The notes under the pieces were generated by a model that saw only the letters and a list, made by a program, of their open reading frames with translations, searched no databases and had not been told where the DNA came from. A DNA stretch of 64,000 bases from NCBI GenBank assembly GCA_020633435.1, contig JACKDP010000003.1:806001-870000 (forward strand), given 5' to 3'. This stretch comes from Myxococcales bacterium. GTDB lineage: Bacteria > Myxococcota_A > Bradymonadia > UBA7976 > UBA1532. Position numbers and translations under genes: made by a program. Of this stretch, positions 38,665-47,901 are shown piece by piece (positions within the stretch are counted from its first letter, which is position 1; every line of letters begins with the position of its first letter).

Positions 38665-40196
38665 TTCGACGCCTCCACGGCCTCGAGGGCCTGCTTCAGG
38701 GCTTGATCCAGATCCTCGTCGCCCTGGCCCACCAGGCGGCGCAGCGCGGGGCCGGCCTCGCGGGCCTTGTCGCCCAGGGCGCCCAGGGCGTCGGCGGCGG
38801 CGGTCTTCACCTTGCTGCTGCCGCTGGAGAGGGCGTCCATCACGGCGGGCAGGGCGTCGGCGGCGCGGGCGCCCAGGCCCTTGATGGCCGCGAGGGCGGC
38901 CAGCGCGACCTCCTCGGCGTCGTCGGAGACGGCGGCCATCAGCGGCTTGAGGACGGCGCCGATGTCGTCGAGCAGCGCGCCCAGCACGCCCAGGGCGGCG
39001 GCCGCGGCGGCCCGCACGCTCGCGTCGGCGTCCTTCAGCTTGCCCTCCATCAGCGGCAGCAGCCGGGCGGCGTCCTCCTTGCCCACCACGGCCCCCAGCG
39101 CCATCAGCGCGGCGGCGCGCACGGCCCCGGCGGGATCGTCCATCGCCTTCTGCAGGCTGGGCAGCGCCACGCGATCCCCCAGCCAGCCCAGGCCCTCGGC
39201 CGCGGCCCGGCGGACCTGCACGTCGGCGTCGGTCAGGACGGCCCGCAGCGCCTGGTTCACCCGATCCGCCTGGCCCGAGGCCTTGCCCACCACGGCCAGG
39301 GTCGCGACGGCGGCCTCGCGGACGGTCGCCTCCGGATCTTTCAATGTTTCCAGGAGGATGGGCGTGATGGACCGGGCCAGATCCCCGCCATCGCCGGCCA
39401 GCAGCCGCACCGCGCGCAGGGCGATCCAGCGCACTTCGGTCTCCGCGCCGGGGAGCGTCTCCTCCAGGATCTCCTTGAGCACCGGGGCCACCTCGGCGGG
39501 CGTCCCCTCGACCCAGCTCCGCAGGATCTCCTCGGCCTGGCTGCGGGCGGCCTCGGGCAGGCGGGTGTTGCCGAGCAGGACCATGAGGCCGCGCAGCGAG
39601 GCGGGGTGCTCGCTGTCGAGGGCGGTGATGGCCTGGCGCGACCAGAGGCGGACGGCCATGTCGGCGTCATCGATGTGGGCGGCGAGGGCCTGCACGGCCC
39701 CCTTCGCGTCCGGGCCGATGCGGCCGAGCGCGCGGGCGGCGGCGGCGCGGACCTCGGCGGCCTGGTCGCCCAGCCGCGCCTGCAGCAGGGGGACGGCGCT
39801 CGCGGCGGCGGCCCGGGCGTGGCCCAGCAGGTTCGCGGCGGCCACCTTCACGGGCGTGGGGCCGTCGGTCAGGACGCGGCCGAGGGCGTCTGTCAGCGCC
39901 CCCATCGCCACGCCCGCCCGGGCGAGCTGGTCGAGGGCGTTCAGGGCCGCGAGCTGCACCCGCGTCTCGGGGTGGTCGAGGGCCTCGCCCAGCGCCTTCA
40001 CGGCCCGCCCGGCCTCCTGGCCCATGCGGCCGAGGGCGGCGGCGGCGGCGATGCGGGTGGTCGGATCGCCGGTGCGGACCTCGCGCTCGAGCCGCGCGAC
40101 CGGGTCCTCCGCGGCGGCGTCGGGGGCCGGGGCGGGGGCCTCGTTCGGGCGATCGCAGGCCGAAAACAGCAAGCAGATCAACAGGGTGTATCGCAT
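38661..40196 (-). CDS. HEAT-repeat lipoprotein
   Basis: The 511-residue product starts with a lipoprotein leader (MRYTLLICLLFSAC, Cys14), then about ten HEAT repeats with the recurrent pattern P-x-V-R-x-A-A-A-x-A-L-G-x-(L/M)-G across residues 45-505. HEAT arrays form superhelical solenoids that bind proteins; a scaffold in the envelope is the likely role. The ATG at 40196 is 19 bases inside the end of the upstream fusion-protein gene, whose stop is at 40178, so translation is probably coupled. The longer open frame above 40196 is antisense-like low-complexity sequence and was not used. Confidence 0.87.
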   Translation of the reverse strand: MRYTLLICLLFSACDRPNEAPAPAPDAAAEDPVARLEREVRTGDPTTRIAAAAALGRMGQEAGRAVKALGEALDHPETRVQLAALNALDQLARAGVAMGALTDALGRVLTDGPTPVKVAAANLLGHARAAAASAVPLLQARLGDQAAEVRAAAARALGRIGPDAKGAVQALAAHIDDADMAVRLWSRQAITALDSEHPASLRGLMVLLGNTRLPEAARSQAEEILRSWVEGTPAEVAPVLKEILEETLPGAETEVRWIALRAVRLLAGDGGDLARSITPILLETLKDPEATVREAAVATLAVVGKASGQADRVNQALRAVLTDADVQVRRAAAEGLGWLGDRVALPSLQKAMDDPAGAVRAAALMALGAVVGKEDAARLLPLMEGKLKDADASVRAAAAAALGVLGALLDDIGAVLKPLMAAVSDDAEEVALAALAAIKGLGARAADALPAVMDALSSGSSKVKTAAADALGALGDKAREAGPALRRLVGQGDEDLDQALKQALEAVEASK

Positions 40197-42529
40197 TCGA
40201 CCTCCGGGTGGGCCCGGTCGGGGGAGAAGAAGTCGTCGGCGTGCACGAAGCGGAAGCCCGCCGCCTCGGCGAAGCCGCGATCCGTGTCGAGATCGCCCAC
40301 CATCAGGCAACGGGCCGGGTCGAGCTGGTAGCGCTCGATGAACAGGACGCCGATGCCCGGCATGGGCTTGCGACAGTAGCACGCCGGGGCGCGGCCGGCG
40401 GGGTGGGGGCAGATCTCGGCCTCGATGTCGACGCCGAGGAGGGCGTTCGTCCGGGCGATGCAGGCCAGGGCCGCCTCCTCGGTGAGGTGCCCGGCGGCGA
40501 CGCCGCTCTGGTTCGAGATGCCCAGCAGGCGGAAGCCCGCGTCGCGGTAGCGGCGCAGCACCTCGGCGCGGCCGGGGAGCACGACCACGTCGTCGGGGTG
40601 GCGGGGGTAGAGCTCGCCGCTGGCGGTGGTGCGCAGGGTGCCGTCGTAGTCCAGCACGAGGGCGCGGCCCGTCCAGGTGGGGTCGAGGACGCGGCGGTAG
40701 GGGACGCGCTGCACGCTGGCGAAGCCCTCGCCGCGGATGGGGGCCTCGAACTCGCGCTCGTAGCGCGTCAGGACGGCCGGCGGGAAGATGTTGGGGGTGG
40801 TGTCGCTCTTGAGCTCCGCGGGGCCGAGCAGGTGGCCGTGCACGTCGAGCAGGCGGCGCGCGGCGTGGAAGGCGGCGGCCTCGGCGGGGGTGTCCAGCCA
40901 GACGGCGCGCACCGGGAGGCCCGCGTCGGCGGCGGCCGCGAGGATGGACGCCCGGCTGCGGCGCGTGCCGTAGGTGTTGTCGAGGACGAAGCGGCGCGCC
41001 CCCTCGGCGACGGCCTCGCGGAACGGGACGAGCAGCCCGTCCAGGCTGCCGCCGCGCTCGTCGCGGTTGAGGCGCACGTAGCCGCGGGCCTCGAAGGGGC
41101 GGACCCGGCTCGACTTGCCCGCGGCGGGCGTCCCCAGGATGAGGGCGACGTCGCCGGGATCGGCGGCGGGGGCGCGGGGGCCGCCGGGCACGCGGGCCGA
41201 GAGGGTGGCGAGGTCGTCGGTGGTGAGCCGCAGGCGCAGGGCGGTGGCCATGTCGTCGACGCGCTCGACGCTGCGGGCGCCGGGGATGGCGAAGACGTGG
41301 GGGCCGGCCTGCAGCAGCCAGGCGAGGGCGACGGCCCCGGGGGAGGCGCCGTGGCGGTCGGCGACCTGCCGGAACGCGGCGTCGGCCAGCAGGCGCTCCA
41401 CCCGCCGGTAGCCGCCGAGGGGGCTGTGGGCGATGAACGCCAGGCCCGCGTCGCGACAGAAATCCACCGTCTTTTCAAAATGTTGAGGCTCGACGGCGCT
41501 CAGCGGGTTCTGCACGCTGACGAAGGGCGCGCGCCCGCAGGCCAGGGCGATCTGGTCGGCGGTGACGTTGCAGAGGCCCAGGTGGCGCACGAGGCCAGCG
41601 CGCCGGAGCTCGGCCAGGGCGTCGACGCTCTCGGCCAGAGGCACGCGGCCATCGACGGCGTGGAGCTGGTAGAGATCGAGCCGCTCGACGCCCAGGGCGC
41701 GCAGGCTGGCCTCGCAGGCGGCCTTCAGGCTCTCGGGCCGGCCGTCGGGCAGCCAGCGGGTGCCCTGGCGCCGCAGGCCGCCCTTGGTGGCGACGATGAC
41801 GTCTTCGCGGTCGCCCGGCCACGAGGCGAGGGCCCGGCGGACGAGGGCCTCGCCGTGGCCGACGTCATCCTCGCCGAGGGCGTAGACGTTCGCGGTGTCG
41901 AGCCAGCCCAGCCCGGCGTCGAAGGCCGCGTGCAGCACCCGGATGGCCGCCGCCTCGTCGGGGCGGCCCTCGGTGGAGAGCCGCATGGCGCCGAGGCCGA
42001 TGGGCGAGAGCCAGAGGCGGTCGTCGGCGGGCCCGACGGGGCGCCAGGGCAGCAGGGCGCCGCGGGTGGGGGCCGCCGCCGGCGCCGCGTCGAAGAGATC
42101 CCAGAGGGCGTCCTGGTCCCAGTCGGCGCGGGGGGCGCGGGGCAGGGGGCGGCCGGCGACGTTCACCAGCGTCCAGCCCGCGTCGAGGCGCCGGGCCTCC
42201 ACCTCGGTGCAGACGAGCACCTCGCGGCGGCCGCCGATGCGGGTGGCCTCCCGCAGGGCCAGCCACGCGTCGCCGGCGCAAAGGGCGTCGATGAGGGCCC
42301 GGGTGAAGCGGTCGGGCGCGGCCGTCCGGGCGCGCGGGGCGTCGCTCAGGTAGCGGCCGACGGCGGTGACGGGCAGCTCGAAGGCGACGGCCAGCTCGCC
42401 GTTGCCCAGGGGGGGCGACGTCGCCGCCTGGATGCGCGCGATGTGCCCGGCATACAAGGCTTTTTGCTCGGCAAGCCGCGTCGCGCGCTGGGCGTCGACG
42501 GCCCGGCGGAGCATCGGCGAGAGCGTCAC
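40178..42529 (-). CDS. Three-domain fusion: aldo/keto reductase, PNKP-like P-loop kinase and HAD phosphatase
   Basis: The 783-residue protein joins three enzymes. Residues 1-170 are unrecognised. Residues about 172-445 are an aldo/keto reductase with the tetrad visible (Asp211 and Tyr216 in LDTANVY, Lys249 in ATKGG, His290 in YQLHAVD). Residues about 458-615 form a P-loop kinase (GTPAAGKSS at 466-474, DNTYGTRRSRAS) whose end resembles mammalian PNKP (FEAPIRGEGFASV). Residues 620-775 are a HAD phosphatase (DYDGTLR at 627-633, ISNQSG, RKPMPG, GDLDTDRGFA) with a GmhB-type Cys/His zinc cluster (Cys707, His709, Cys717, Cys719). Kinase before phosphatase is the T4 Pnkp order. GTG at 42529 overlaps the PhaR-like stop by four bases. 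Confidence 0.9.
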   Translation of the reverse strand: MTLSPMLRRAVDAQRATRLAEQKALYAGHIARIQAATSPPLGNGELAVAFELPVTAVGRYLSDAPRARTAAPDRFTRALIDALCAGDAWLALREATRIGGRREVLVCTEVEARRLDAGWTLVNVAGRPLPRAPRADWDQDALWDLFDAAPAAAPTRGALLPWRPVGPADDRLWLSPIGLGAMRLSTEGRPDEAAAIRVLHAAFDAGLGWLDTANVYALGEDDVGHGEALVRRALASWPGDREDVIVATKGGLRRQGTRWLPDGRPESLKAACEASLRALGVERLDLYQLHAVDGRVPLAESVDALAELRRAGLVRHLGLCNVTADQIALACGRAPFVSVQNPLSAVEPQHFEKTVDFCRDAGLAFIAHSPLGGYRRVERLLADAAFRQVADRHGASPGAVALAWLLQAGPHVFAIPGARSVERVDDMATALRLRLTTDDLATLSARVPGGPRAPAADPGDVALILGTPAAGKSSRVRPFEARGYVRLNRDERGGSLDGLLVPFREAVAEGARRFVLDNTYGTRRSRASILAAAADAGLPVRAVWLDTPAEAAAFHAARRLLDVHGHLLGPAELKSDTTPNIFPPAVLTRYEREFEAPIRGEGFASVQRVPYRRVLDPTWTGRALVLDYDGTLRTTASGELYPRHPDDVVVLPGRAEVLRRYRDAGFRLLGISNQSGVAAGHLTEEAALACIARTNALLGVDIEAEICPHPAGRAPACYCRKPMPGIGVLFIERYQLDPARCLMVGDLDTDRGFAEAAGFRFVHADDFFSPDRAHPEVECDTPC

Positions 42530-43077
42530 GGCACCGCGTCGTCGTCGTCCGCCAGGCCCAGGTGGGCCTCCACGCGGGCGAGCCGCTCGCTCAGCTCGGT
42601 GATCTGCCGCTGCAGGCGGGTGAAGGCCTCCAGGCCGGGCACGACGTGCTTGAGGCGGTCATCGACGCGGCGCTGGATCTCCTCCAGGGCCTGCGTGTTC
42701 TGCTCCACCCAGCCGCGGATCTGCTCGCGGGTGGTGTCGGCCCGCTCCTCGCCGCTCTTGATGAGGCGGTTGACGGACTCCTCGACGCTCGAGCGGATCT
42801 GGTGCACCGGCTCGGCGATGCGGCGCTGGATGAGGGTGCGCAGGGCGGGCAGCGGGCGCGACCGGCGGCCCCCGCGCTTCTCCTCCTCCACCAGGATCTG
42901 GGCCAGCGTCACCGCGGTGATGTCGGCCTTGGTCTGGTTGTCGATGATGCGGAGGTCCTCGCCCTCCTGCAGCATCAGCGCGAGCTCCTCCAGCGTCACG
43001 TACCGGCTGGCCGCCGTGTCGTAGAGCTTGCGGTTGGCGTATCGCTTGATCAGCCGACCGCCCGGAGTGTCCGACAC
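42526..43077 (-). CDS. PhaR-like polyhydroxyalkanoate synthesis regulator
   Basis: The N-terminal domain (about residues 8-70: RLIKRYANRKLYDTAASRYV, LEELALMLQEGEDLRIIDNQT, DITAVTLAQIL) matches the PHB accumulation regulatory (PhaR) DNA-binding family. The C-terminal 100 residues are a coiled coil (VEESVNRLIKSGEER ... ARVEAHL), as expected for dimerisation. It starts at GTG 43077 and is the first gene of the four-gene operon 43077-37498. In known systems such proteins repress phasin and PHB-cycle genes and bind PHB; no pha gene is in this window, so its target is inferred. Confidence 0.9.
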   Translation of the reverse strand: MSDTPGGRLIKRYANRKLYDTAASRYVTLEELALMLQEGEDLRIIDNQTKADITAVTLAQILVEEEKRGGRRSRPLPALRTLIQRRIAEPVHQIRSSVEESVNRLIKSGEERADTTREQIRGWVEQNTQALEEIQRRVDDRLKHVVPGLEAFTRLQRQITELSERLARVEAHLGLADDDDAVP

Positions 43078-43222
43078 GCCTTCCTCCTCGCGCTGGAGTC
43101 CGGACGATCACGGGGGACCGGGGCGTTGTCAACTGCCAGGGCCGCGGCGGGCCCTCGGGGCCCTTGCCGCGCGTCGGGCGAAGTGCAACCATCGAACCCC
43201 GTTTCGAGCTGCCCGAGGATCC

Positions 43223-44326
43223 ATGCTCGTCCAGTGCCCGCAGTGCAGCGCGGCCTACGAGTTCCCGGCCGAGCGCCTGCCTCCGGGCGGGCTGCGGGCC
43301 AAGTGTGCGCGCTGCGGCTGCGTCATGCGGGTCCGCCCGCCGGCCGCCGACGGCCGCGCCCAGGTGGAGGCCAGCCCCAAGCTGACGCGCCGCCCCGGGC
43401 GTGCGCTGGAGGGTGCCGCGGCGGGCACGGCGCGGCGGTCGGAGAACCGGTCGGTGCCCCCGCCGGAGGTCTTCGACACCACCCGCCCGGCGACCAGCGA
43501 CGAGGATGACGAGCCGTCGATCATCATCGACATGACGCAGCTCAACACCGCGGGCGAGGTGGCGCCCGAGGCCCCCGAGGCCCCGGCCCCGGCCCCGTCC
43601 ATCGAGGCGACGGCGCTGACGGCGGCCCCCCCGGCGGCGGCCTTCGCGCCCTTCCACGCCGACGCCCCCGATCCCCGGCGGCGCGTGCGGGCCGAGTCGT
43701 TCCCCATCGACAGCCCCGTCGATCCCGAGCTCGTCGCCTCGCTGCGGACGGGCCCCCGGGCGCGGACGATCGTGGCCTTCGTGGCCCTGCTCGCCGTGGG
43801 CTTCGCCGTCTTCGTGGCCTGGCGCAACGACTTCGGGCCCATCTGGCAGAACCCGGGGGCGGCCATCCGCCACGCGTTCGGCCAGCCGGCCGAGGCGGGG
43901 CCCGCGCCCCTCGATCCCGTCGTGCAGAACGCCACCCTGGGCGAGCTGGTCATCCGCCGCATCGAGCTGAGCTGGGTGGACCGGCAGGCCGTGCTGGTGC
44001 ACGGGGTGGTGGTCAACGAGTCCGACCGCATCCAGCGGGCCATCGGCATCGAGGTCGCGGTCATGGAGGCGGGCCTGGCGCTGCGCAGCCGCGTCGTGCC
44101 CTGCTGCGCCGACATGACGCCCGAGGAAGCCCGCAAGATCGCTCGGGATCCGCGCAACCCGCACTTCGACGAGGACCAGGCGCCCGGGGACGTGGCCCTC
44201 ACCCCGGGCGAGAGCCGGACGTTCGCGGTGGTGCTGCGCGACCTCTCGGCCGCCAGCCGCGACGACGTGCAGCCGAGGGCCCGCATCCGCTACTCCGAGG
44301 CCGACCGGGTGACGGTTGAGCGCTGA
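43223..44326 (+). CDS. Zinc-ribbon (MJ0042-type) and DUF3426-like membrane protein
   Basis: The 367-residue protein begins with an MJ0042-type zinc-ribbon (CPQCSAAYEF ... CARCGCVMRV), then a long Ala/Pro/Glu-rich cytoplasmic linker (about 50-180), one membrane helix (about 183-205, TIVAFVALLAVGFAVFVAW) and a C-terminal periplasmic domain of the DUF3426 type (about 245-365; VLVHGVVVNESDRIQ is typical, with a CC pair). Such proteins are widespread in deltaproteobacteria; their function is unproven. It overlaps the next gene, which starts at a TTG 11 bases before this gene's end. Confidence 0.85.
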   Translation: MLVQCPQCSAAYEFPAERLPPGGLRAKCARCGCVMRVRPPAADGRAQVEASPKLTRRPGRALEGAAAGTARRSENRSVPPPEVFDTTRPATSDEDDEPSIIIDMTQLNTAGEVAPEAPEAPAPAPSIEATALTAAPPAAAFAPFHADAPDPRRRVRAESFPIDSPVDPELVASLRTGPRARTIVAFVALLAVGFAVFVAWRNDFGPIWQNPGAAIRHAFGQPAEAGPAPLDPVVQNATLGELVIRRIELSWVDRQAVLVHGVVVNESDRIQRAIGIEVAVMEAGLALRSRVVPCCADMTPEEARKIARDPRNPHFDEDQAPGDVALTPGESRTFAVVLRDLSAASRDDVQPRARIRYSEADRVTVER

Positions 44327-45083
44327 GCGCTACGCGCCGGGGCGCTTCCTGCGCCGGATGGGCGCGGTCTCCGAGCCGGCCATGCGCGACGCCCTCTGGC
44401 GTGAGTGCCTCACCACCATCGACGCCGACCACGCCGTCACGCTGCTGGAGGCCCTGTTCGTCGACCTGGATCGGGGCGACGTGGACGCCCGCCTGGCCTG
44501 GCTGTCGCTGCTGCGCGTGGGGGAGAGCCTGCGCGGTGGGCGGCTGGGCCTCGACATCTACGTCGCGGCGCGGGTGCGCGGGGCGACGCGGGTGCAGGGC
44601 CTCTTCGTCGAGCCGCCGCCGGCCCGCCAGCCCGGCCCCGAGACGGGCCTGCGCGCGCCGCTGGATCCCGAGCGCGAGGTGACGCTGGGGGAGCGGCGGG
44701 CCTGGGCGCGCCGGCCCGATCGGGCCACCCTCGAGCGGCTGATGGCCGACACCGACCCGGGCGTCGTGCGCAACATCCTGGGCAACCCGCGGCTCACCGA
44801 GGCCGACGTGGTGCGCATCGCCAGCCGGCGGCCGACGACGGCGGCGGTGCTGCTGGAGATCTTCCAGCACCCGCGCTGGGGCCGCCGCCTGCAGGTGGTC
44901 GAGGCCCTGGTCTTCAACCCCTACACCCCCGTCGACCTCGCCTGCGGCCTGGTGGCCTGGCTCGACGCCAGCGTCGCCCGGCAGGTGGCCCACAGCCCCA
45001 GCGTGCACGCCCTGGTGCGCGAGGAGGCCCGGCGGCGCGAGGGGCGCTCCCGGGAAGAGGCCGCCGAGATCGAGCTGGAGTAG
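44316..45083 (+). CDS. Unknown helical repeat protein
   Basis: The 255-residue product has no signal or membrane segment. Residues about 135-245 contain two to three helical repeats of a HEAT/LRV-like character (DPGVVRNILGNPRLTEADVVRIASRRP and a related stretch), preceded by a region with RFLRRMGAVSEPAMRDAL. The start is uncertain: TTG at 44316 overlaps the upstream gene, and ATG at 44357 is an alternative. It is probably co-transcribed with the zinc-ribbon membrane protein. I do not recognise a function. Confidence 0.72.
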   Translation: MSAERYAPGRFLRRMGAVSEPAMRDALWRECLTTIDADHAVTLLEALFVDLDRGDVDARLAWLSLLRVGESLRGGRLGLDIYVAARVRGATRVQGLFVEPPPARQPGPETGLRAPLDPEREVTLGERRAWARRPDRATLERLMADTDPGVVRNILGNPRLTEADVVRIASRRPTTAAVLLEIFQHPRWGRRLQVVEALVFNPYTPVDLACGLVAWLDASVARQVAHSPSVHALVREEARRREGRSREEAAEIELE

Positions 45084-45192
45084 CGCGGTCACACGGGCGT
45101 GAACCCGGGGTCACGGCCGACGCGGACGGCGCGGCCGTCGGGGGACGGCACGGCGCCTGCGATGGAGACGGTCATCCACAGAGGAGGCCGTC

Positions 45193-46656
45193 ATGACCCG
45201 CAAGTATCTGTTCGCTCTCGTCTTCTTCGCTCTCGCCGCCTGCGATGACGGGGCCCTCGGCGGCGCCGAGGGGTACGACGGGGCCGACGACTCGCCCGAC
45301 ACCGAGCGCTACCAGCACCACCCCGTCAACGCGTTCGTCGACGCCAGCGAGGACCACCTGGTCACCTTCGCCGCCGACGTCGACACCGGCAGCTACACCC
45401 TGATGCGGTCGAGCCTGGCCCGGGGCACGCTGCCGCCCGCCGACAGCGTGCGGGTGGAGGAGTACCTGAACTTCTTCGACTACCGCGACGCGCCGCCCGC
45501 CGACGACCAGACGCCGTTCGCCGTGCACCTGGAGGCCGCCCCCAGCCACTTCGGCGCCGGCCTGCACCTGCTGCGGGTGGGCATCAAGGGCTACGAGGTC
45601 CTGGCGGAGGAGCGGCCGGCGGCCAACCTCGTCTTCCTGGTGGACGTCTCGGGCTCGATGAACGACACGAACAAGCTGCCCCTCGTGCGCTACGCCCTGC
45701 GGCGGCTGACCGAGACGCTGCGCCCCGACGACACCATCGGCATGGTCGTCTACGCCGGCAGCGTGGGCACCGTCCTGGCGCCCACCCCGGTGCGCGAGCG
45801 CGACACCATCCTGGCGGCCATCGACCAGCTCCGGGCGGGCGGCAGCACCAACGGCGAGGGGGGCATCCGGGCAGCCTACGCCCTCGCCGAGGCTGCCGCC
45901 CGCCCCGGCTCGGTCAACCGCGTCATCCTGTGCAGCGACGGCGACTTCAACGTCGGCGCCACCGGCGAGACGCTGCTGGCGCTGATCGACGAGTACCGCC
46001 AGCGCGACGTGACGCTCTCGGTCTTCGGCTTCGGCCGCGGCAACTACAACGACCGCGACATGGAGCAGCTCGCCGACCGCGGCAACGGCAACTACGCCTA
46101 CATCGACCGGGAGGCCGAGGCCGAGCGCGTCCTCGTGCGCCGCGTCACCGGCACCCTGCTGACCATCGCCAAGGACGTGAAGATCCAGGTCGACCTCAAC
46201 CCCGACCTGGTCGCCCGCTACCGGCTCATCGGCTACGAGAACCGCGACATCGCCGACGACGACTTCCGCGACGACGCCGTGGACGCCGGCGAGATCGGCG
46301 CCGGCCACACCGTCACCGCCCTCATCGAGGCCGAGCTGGTGGACGGCTTCGCCGAGAGCGACGCGCCCCTCGCCACGGCCACCCTGCGCTGGAAGGACCC
46401 GGCGGCCAGCGACCGGGTCGGCGAGCTGAGCGTCGACCTCCGCGGCCGCGACGTCGTGAGCGACTTCGTGGAGGCCAGCCGAGCCCTGCGCTTCGGGGCC
46501 GCCGTCGCCGAGTTCGCCGAGATCCTGCGGGAGAGCCCCCACAGCGAAGGGCGCCGTCTCGCCGAGGTCGAGGCCCTGGCCGCCCGCGCCGCCGTCGAGG
46601 GTGACGCCGACCAGGCCGAGCTCATCCGGCTGGTGGGCCTCGCGGCGGGGATGTAG
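45193..46656 (+). CDS. VWA-domain lipoprotein (YfbK-like)
   Basis: The 487-residue protein has a lipoprotein leader (LFALVFFALAAC, Cys17) and a von Willebrand factor type A domain with a complete MIDAS (DVSGS at 151-155, further Thr in GGSTNGEGG and Asp in ILCSDGDFNVG). The preceding region contains HLVTFAADVDTGSYTLMR, SVRVEEYLNFFDY, and the C-terminal 150 residues correspond to the DUF3520-type extension of YfbK-like proteins. It should bind a metal ion and a protein partner at the cell envelope. AGAGGAGG precedes the ATG. The 109-base gap upstream has a weak sigma-54-like sequence that was not accepted. Confidence 0.9.
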   Translation: MTRKYLFALVFFALAACDDGALGGAEGYDGADDSPDTERYQHHPVNAFVDASEDHLVTFAADVDTGSYTLMRSSLARGTLPPADSVRVEEYLNFFDYRDAPPADDQTPFAVHLEAAPSHFGAGLHLLRVGIKGYEVLAEERPAANLVFLVDVSGSMNDTNKLPLVRYALRRLTETLRPDDTIGMVVYAGSVGTVLAPTPVRERDTILAAIDQLRAGGSTNGEGGIRAAYALAEAAARPGSVNRVILCSDGDFNVGATGETLLALIDEYRQRDVTLSVFGFGRGNYNDRDMEQLADRGNGNYAYIDREAEAERVLVRRVTGTLLTIAKDVKIQVDLNPDLVARYRLIGYENRDIADDDFRDDAVDAGEIGAGHTVTALIEAELVDGFAESDAPLATATLRWKDPAASDRVGELSVDLRGRDVVSDFVEASRALRFGAAVAEFAEILRESPHSEGRRLAEVEALAARAAVEGDADQAELIRLVGLAAGM

Positions 46657-46948
46657 GTGACTCCACGCCCCGGAGCCTTCTGAGACTGGATCCTTGAGTC
46701 GCGCCGTCCTCGACCGGACGACCCTTCAGACAGCCCGGGCGGGTCAGCTGCGTCCTGCCAGCGGGTGGCATCGCGTCCAAGTTGCTCATCTCCCACCCGC
46801 AGGCATCGAACACGTCGTCGCGTCGGCGAAGAATGTTCCTGATTTCAACAGTCTACCCGAGTTGCTGTTGCCCCTGAGCGCCACATCCGTCGCCGGCCAC
46901 AGCCCGTCCGCCTGTTCCCTGGCTTCCGACTGAGTCGGTACGGTTCAG
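46657..46948. other. Intergenic stretch of lower GC, no gene seen
   Basis: The 292 bases between the VWA gene and the next minus-strand gene have visibly more A and T than the rest of the window. A plus-strand frame at 46694-46933 (79 codons) has no ribosome binding site and no protein-like composition. An imperfect inverted repeat (GACTGA at 46928-46933, TCAGTC at 46945-46950) overlaps the stop of the next gene. Nothing else was seen. Confidence 0.6.
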
Positions 46949-47752
46949 TCATCTGCCCAACAGTCGGGATTCCAGGTTGGCAAATGGGACCAGATAGTAG
47001 GGCAGCCAGAGAATCCCCTCAGCGTGCCCTTCGGCATCGACCGCAAGGAGGTGTTCCAGATCTACCCTCGCTGACGCAGCGGCATCGAGAGCGCGTATCC
47101 AGTTGACATCTCTGAACCGGTCGCGATCGCAGGCGAACAACATGGACGCGAGGGCCACGAGTTCGAAACTCCTCGCGGGGCGTCTGTCGAGAGTCCGAAC
47201 CCTCGCCGCCACATCATGACATATACCGTAGGATGTCTCGACAAGACGGGCTTGAGCATATCGGGCAAGTGAAGGATCCCTGGTTGCGAGCTTCTCCCAG
47301 TGCAGGATGGTTGCTGAAAGATCATCTGAAGGCGGAGACCGGAGGTAGCTGTAGGCGGCAGCTGACTTGCCGAGCAGACCATCGACGGCGTGAACGGCCT
47401 CGCCCGTCATGCTGCCGAGGGAGAGTCCGGTTCGGGCAAGCAGCGCTCTCTCAAAGGCATCGAATGGCCGAGCGAAGTCGGGTGCCTTGCTGTTCTCACG
47501 AAGCACAGTCTCGGCGGCGAGTCGGGCTTTGGCGAGCTGCATGGGACCTCCCAGCGCAACGCACCGAGCCAGATACGAGGCCCTGAGCGACGGTGTCCGC
47601 AGGACCTCCAAGGTCACTACATCGTCCGCTTTCAGCTCAGCGCAGGTGGCCACCGCCCGATGAGACGCAACTCGCACAAGCTGTGCGGATCCAACGCCTG
47701 GGGCAAGTACCACTGAGGCGAACCAGATGGCGAATGTGATTCCATTTGTCAT
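46949..47752 (-). CDS. Secreted unknown protein in a lower-GC stretch
   Basis: The 267-residue product starts at the ATG at 47752, preceded by GAGGAG seven bases away, and has a signal peptide (MTNGITFAIWFASVVLAPGVGSAQ). The mature part is mostly helical with several Cys residues (CAEL, RCVALGG, ICHDV, FACDRD) that could form disulfides. No family was recognised. Codon use is less GC-biased at third positions than that of the neighbours, suggesting a different origin. The frame continues upstream to 47860 but without a signal peptide. Confidence 0.75.
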   Translation of the reverse strand: MTNGITFAIWFASVVLAPGVGSAQLVRVASHRAVATCAELKADDVVTLEVLRTPSLRASYLARCVALGGPMQLAKARLAAETVLRENSKAPDFARPFDAFERALLARTGLSLGSMTGEAVHAVDGLLGKSAAAYSYLRSPPSDDLSATILHWEKLATRDPSLARYAQARLVETSYGICHDVAARVRTLDRRPARSFELVALASMLFACDRDRFRDVNWIRALDAAASARVDLEHLLAVDAEGHAEGILWLPYYLVPFANLESRLLGR

Positions 47753-47901
47753 GACCGTGCTCCTCGGGTGTGCCTGGTCGAATGGGTTCAGCTTGCGCGC
47801 ATGCTGCATCCCGGGATAGCCCCAATCCTGCCGCCATGGTCCCCAGTCTTGCCCATTCATGTCCCAGAAGTCGGAAGCAATCTCGGCATCGGTAAGCTGC
47901 T

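Noticed and set aside
38900..40100. Repeated GC-rich segments that looked like tandem DNA repeats.
   Set aside because: They reflect the HEAT repeats of the encoded protein; the DNA copies are diverged.
45146..45160. CGGCAC-N5-CTGC upstream of the VWA lipoprotein gene as a sigma-54 promoter.
   Set aside because: It differs from the consensus at two positions and such matches are expected by chance in this GC-rich sequence.
46694..46933. A 79-codon plus-strand open frame between the VWA gene and the secreted unknown.
   Set aside because: It has no ribosome binding site, no typical codon pattern and no recognisable product.
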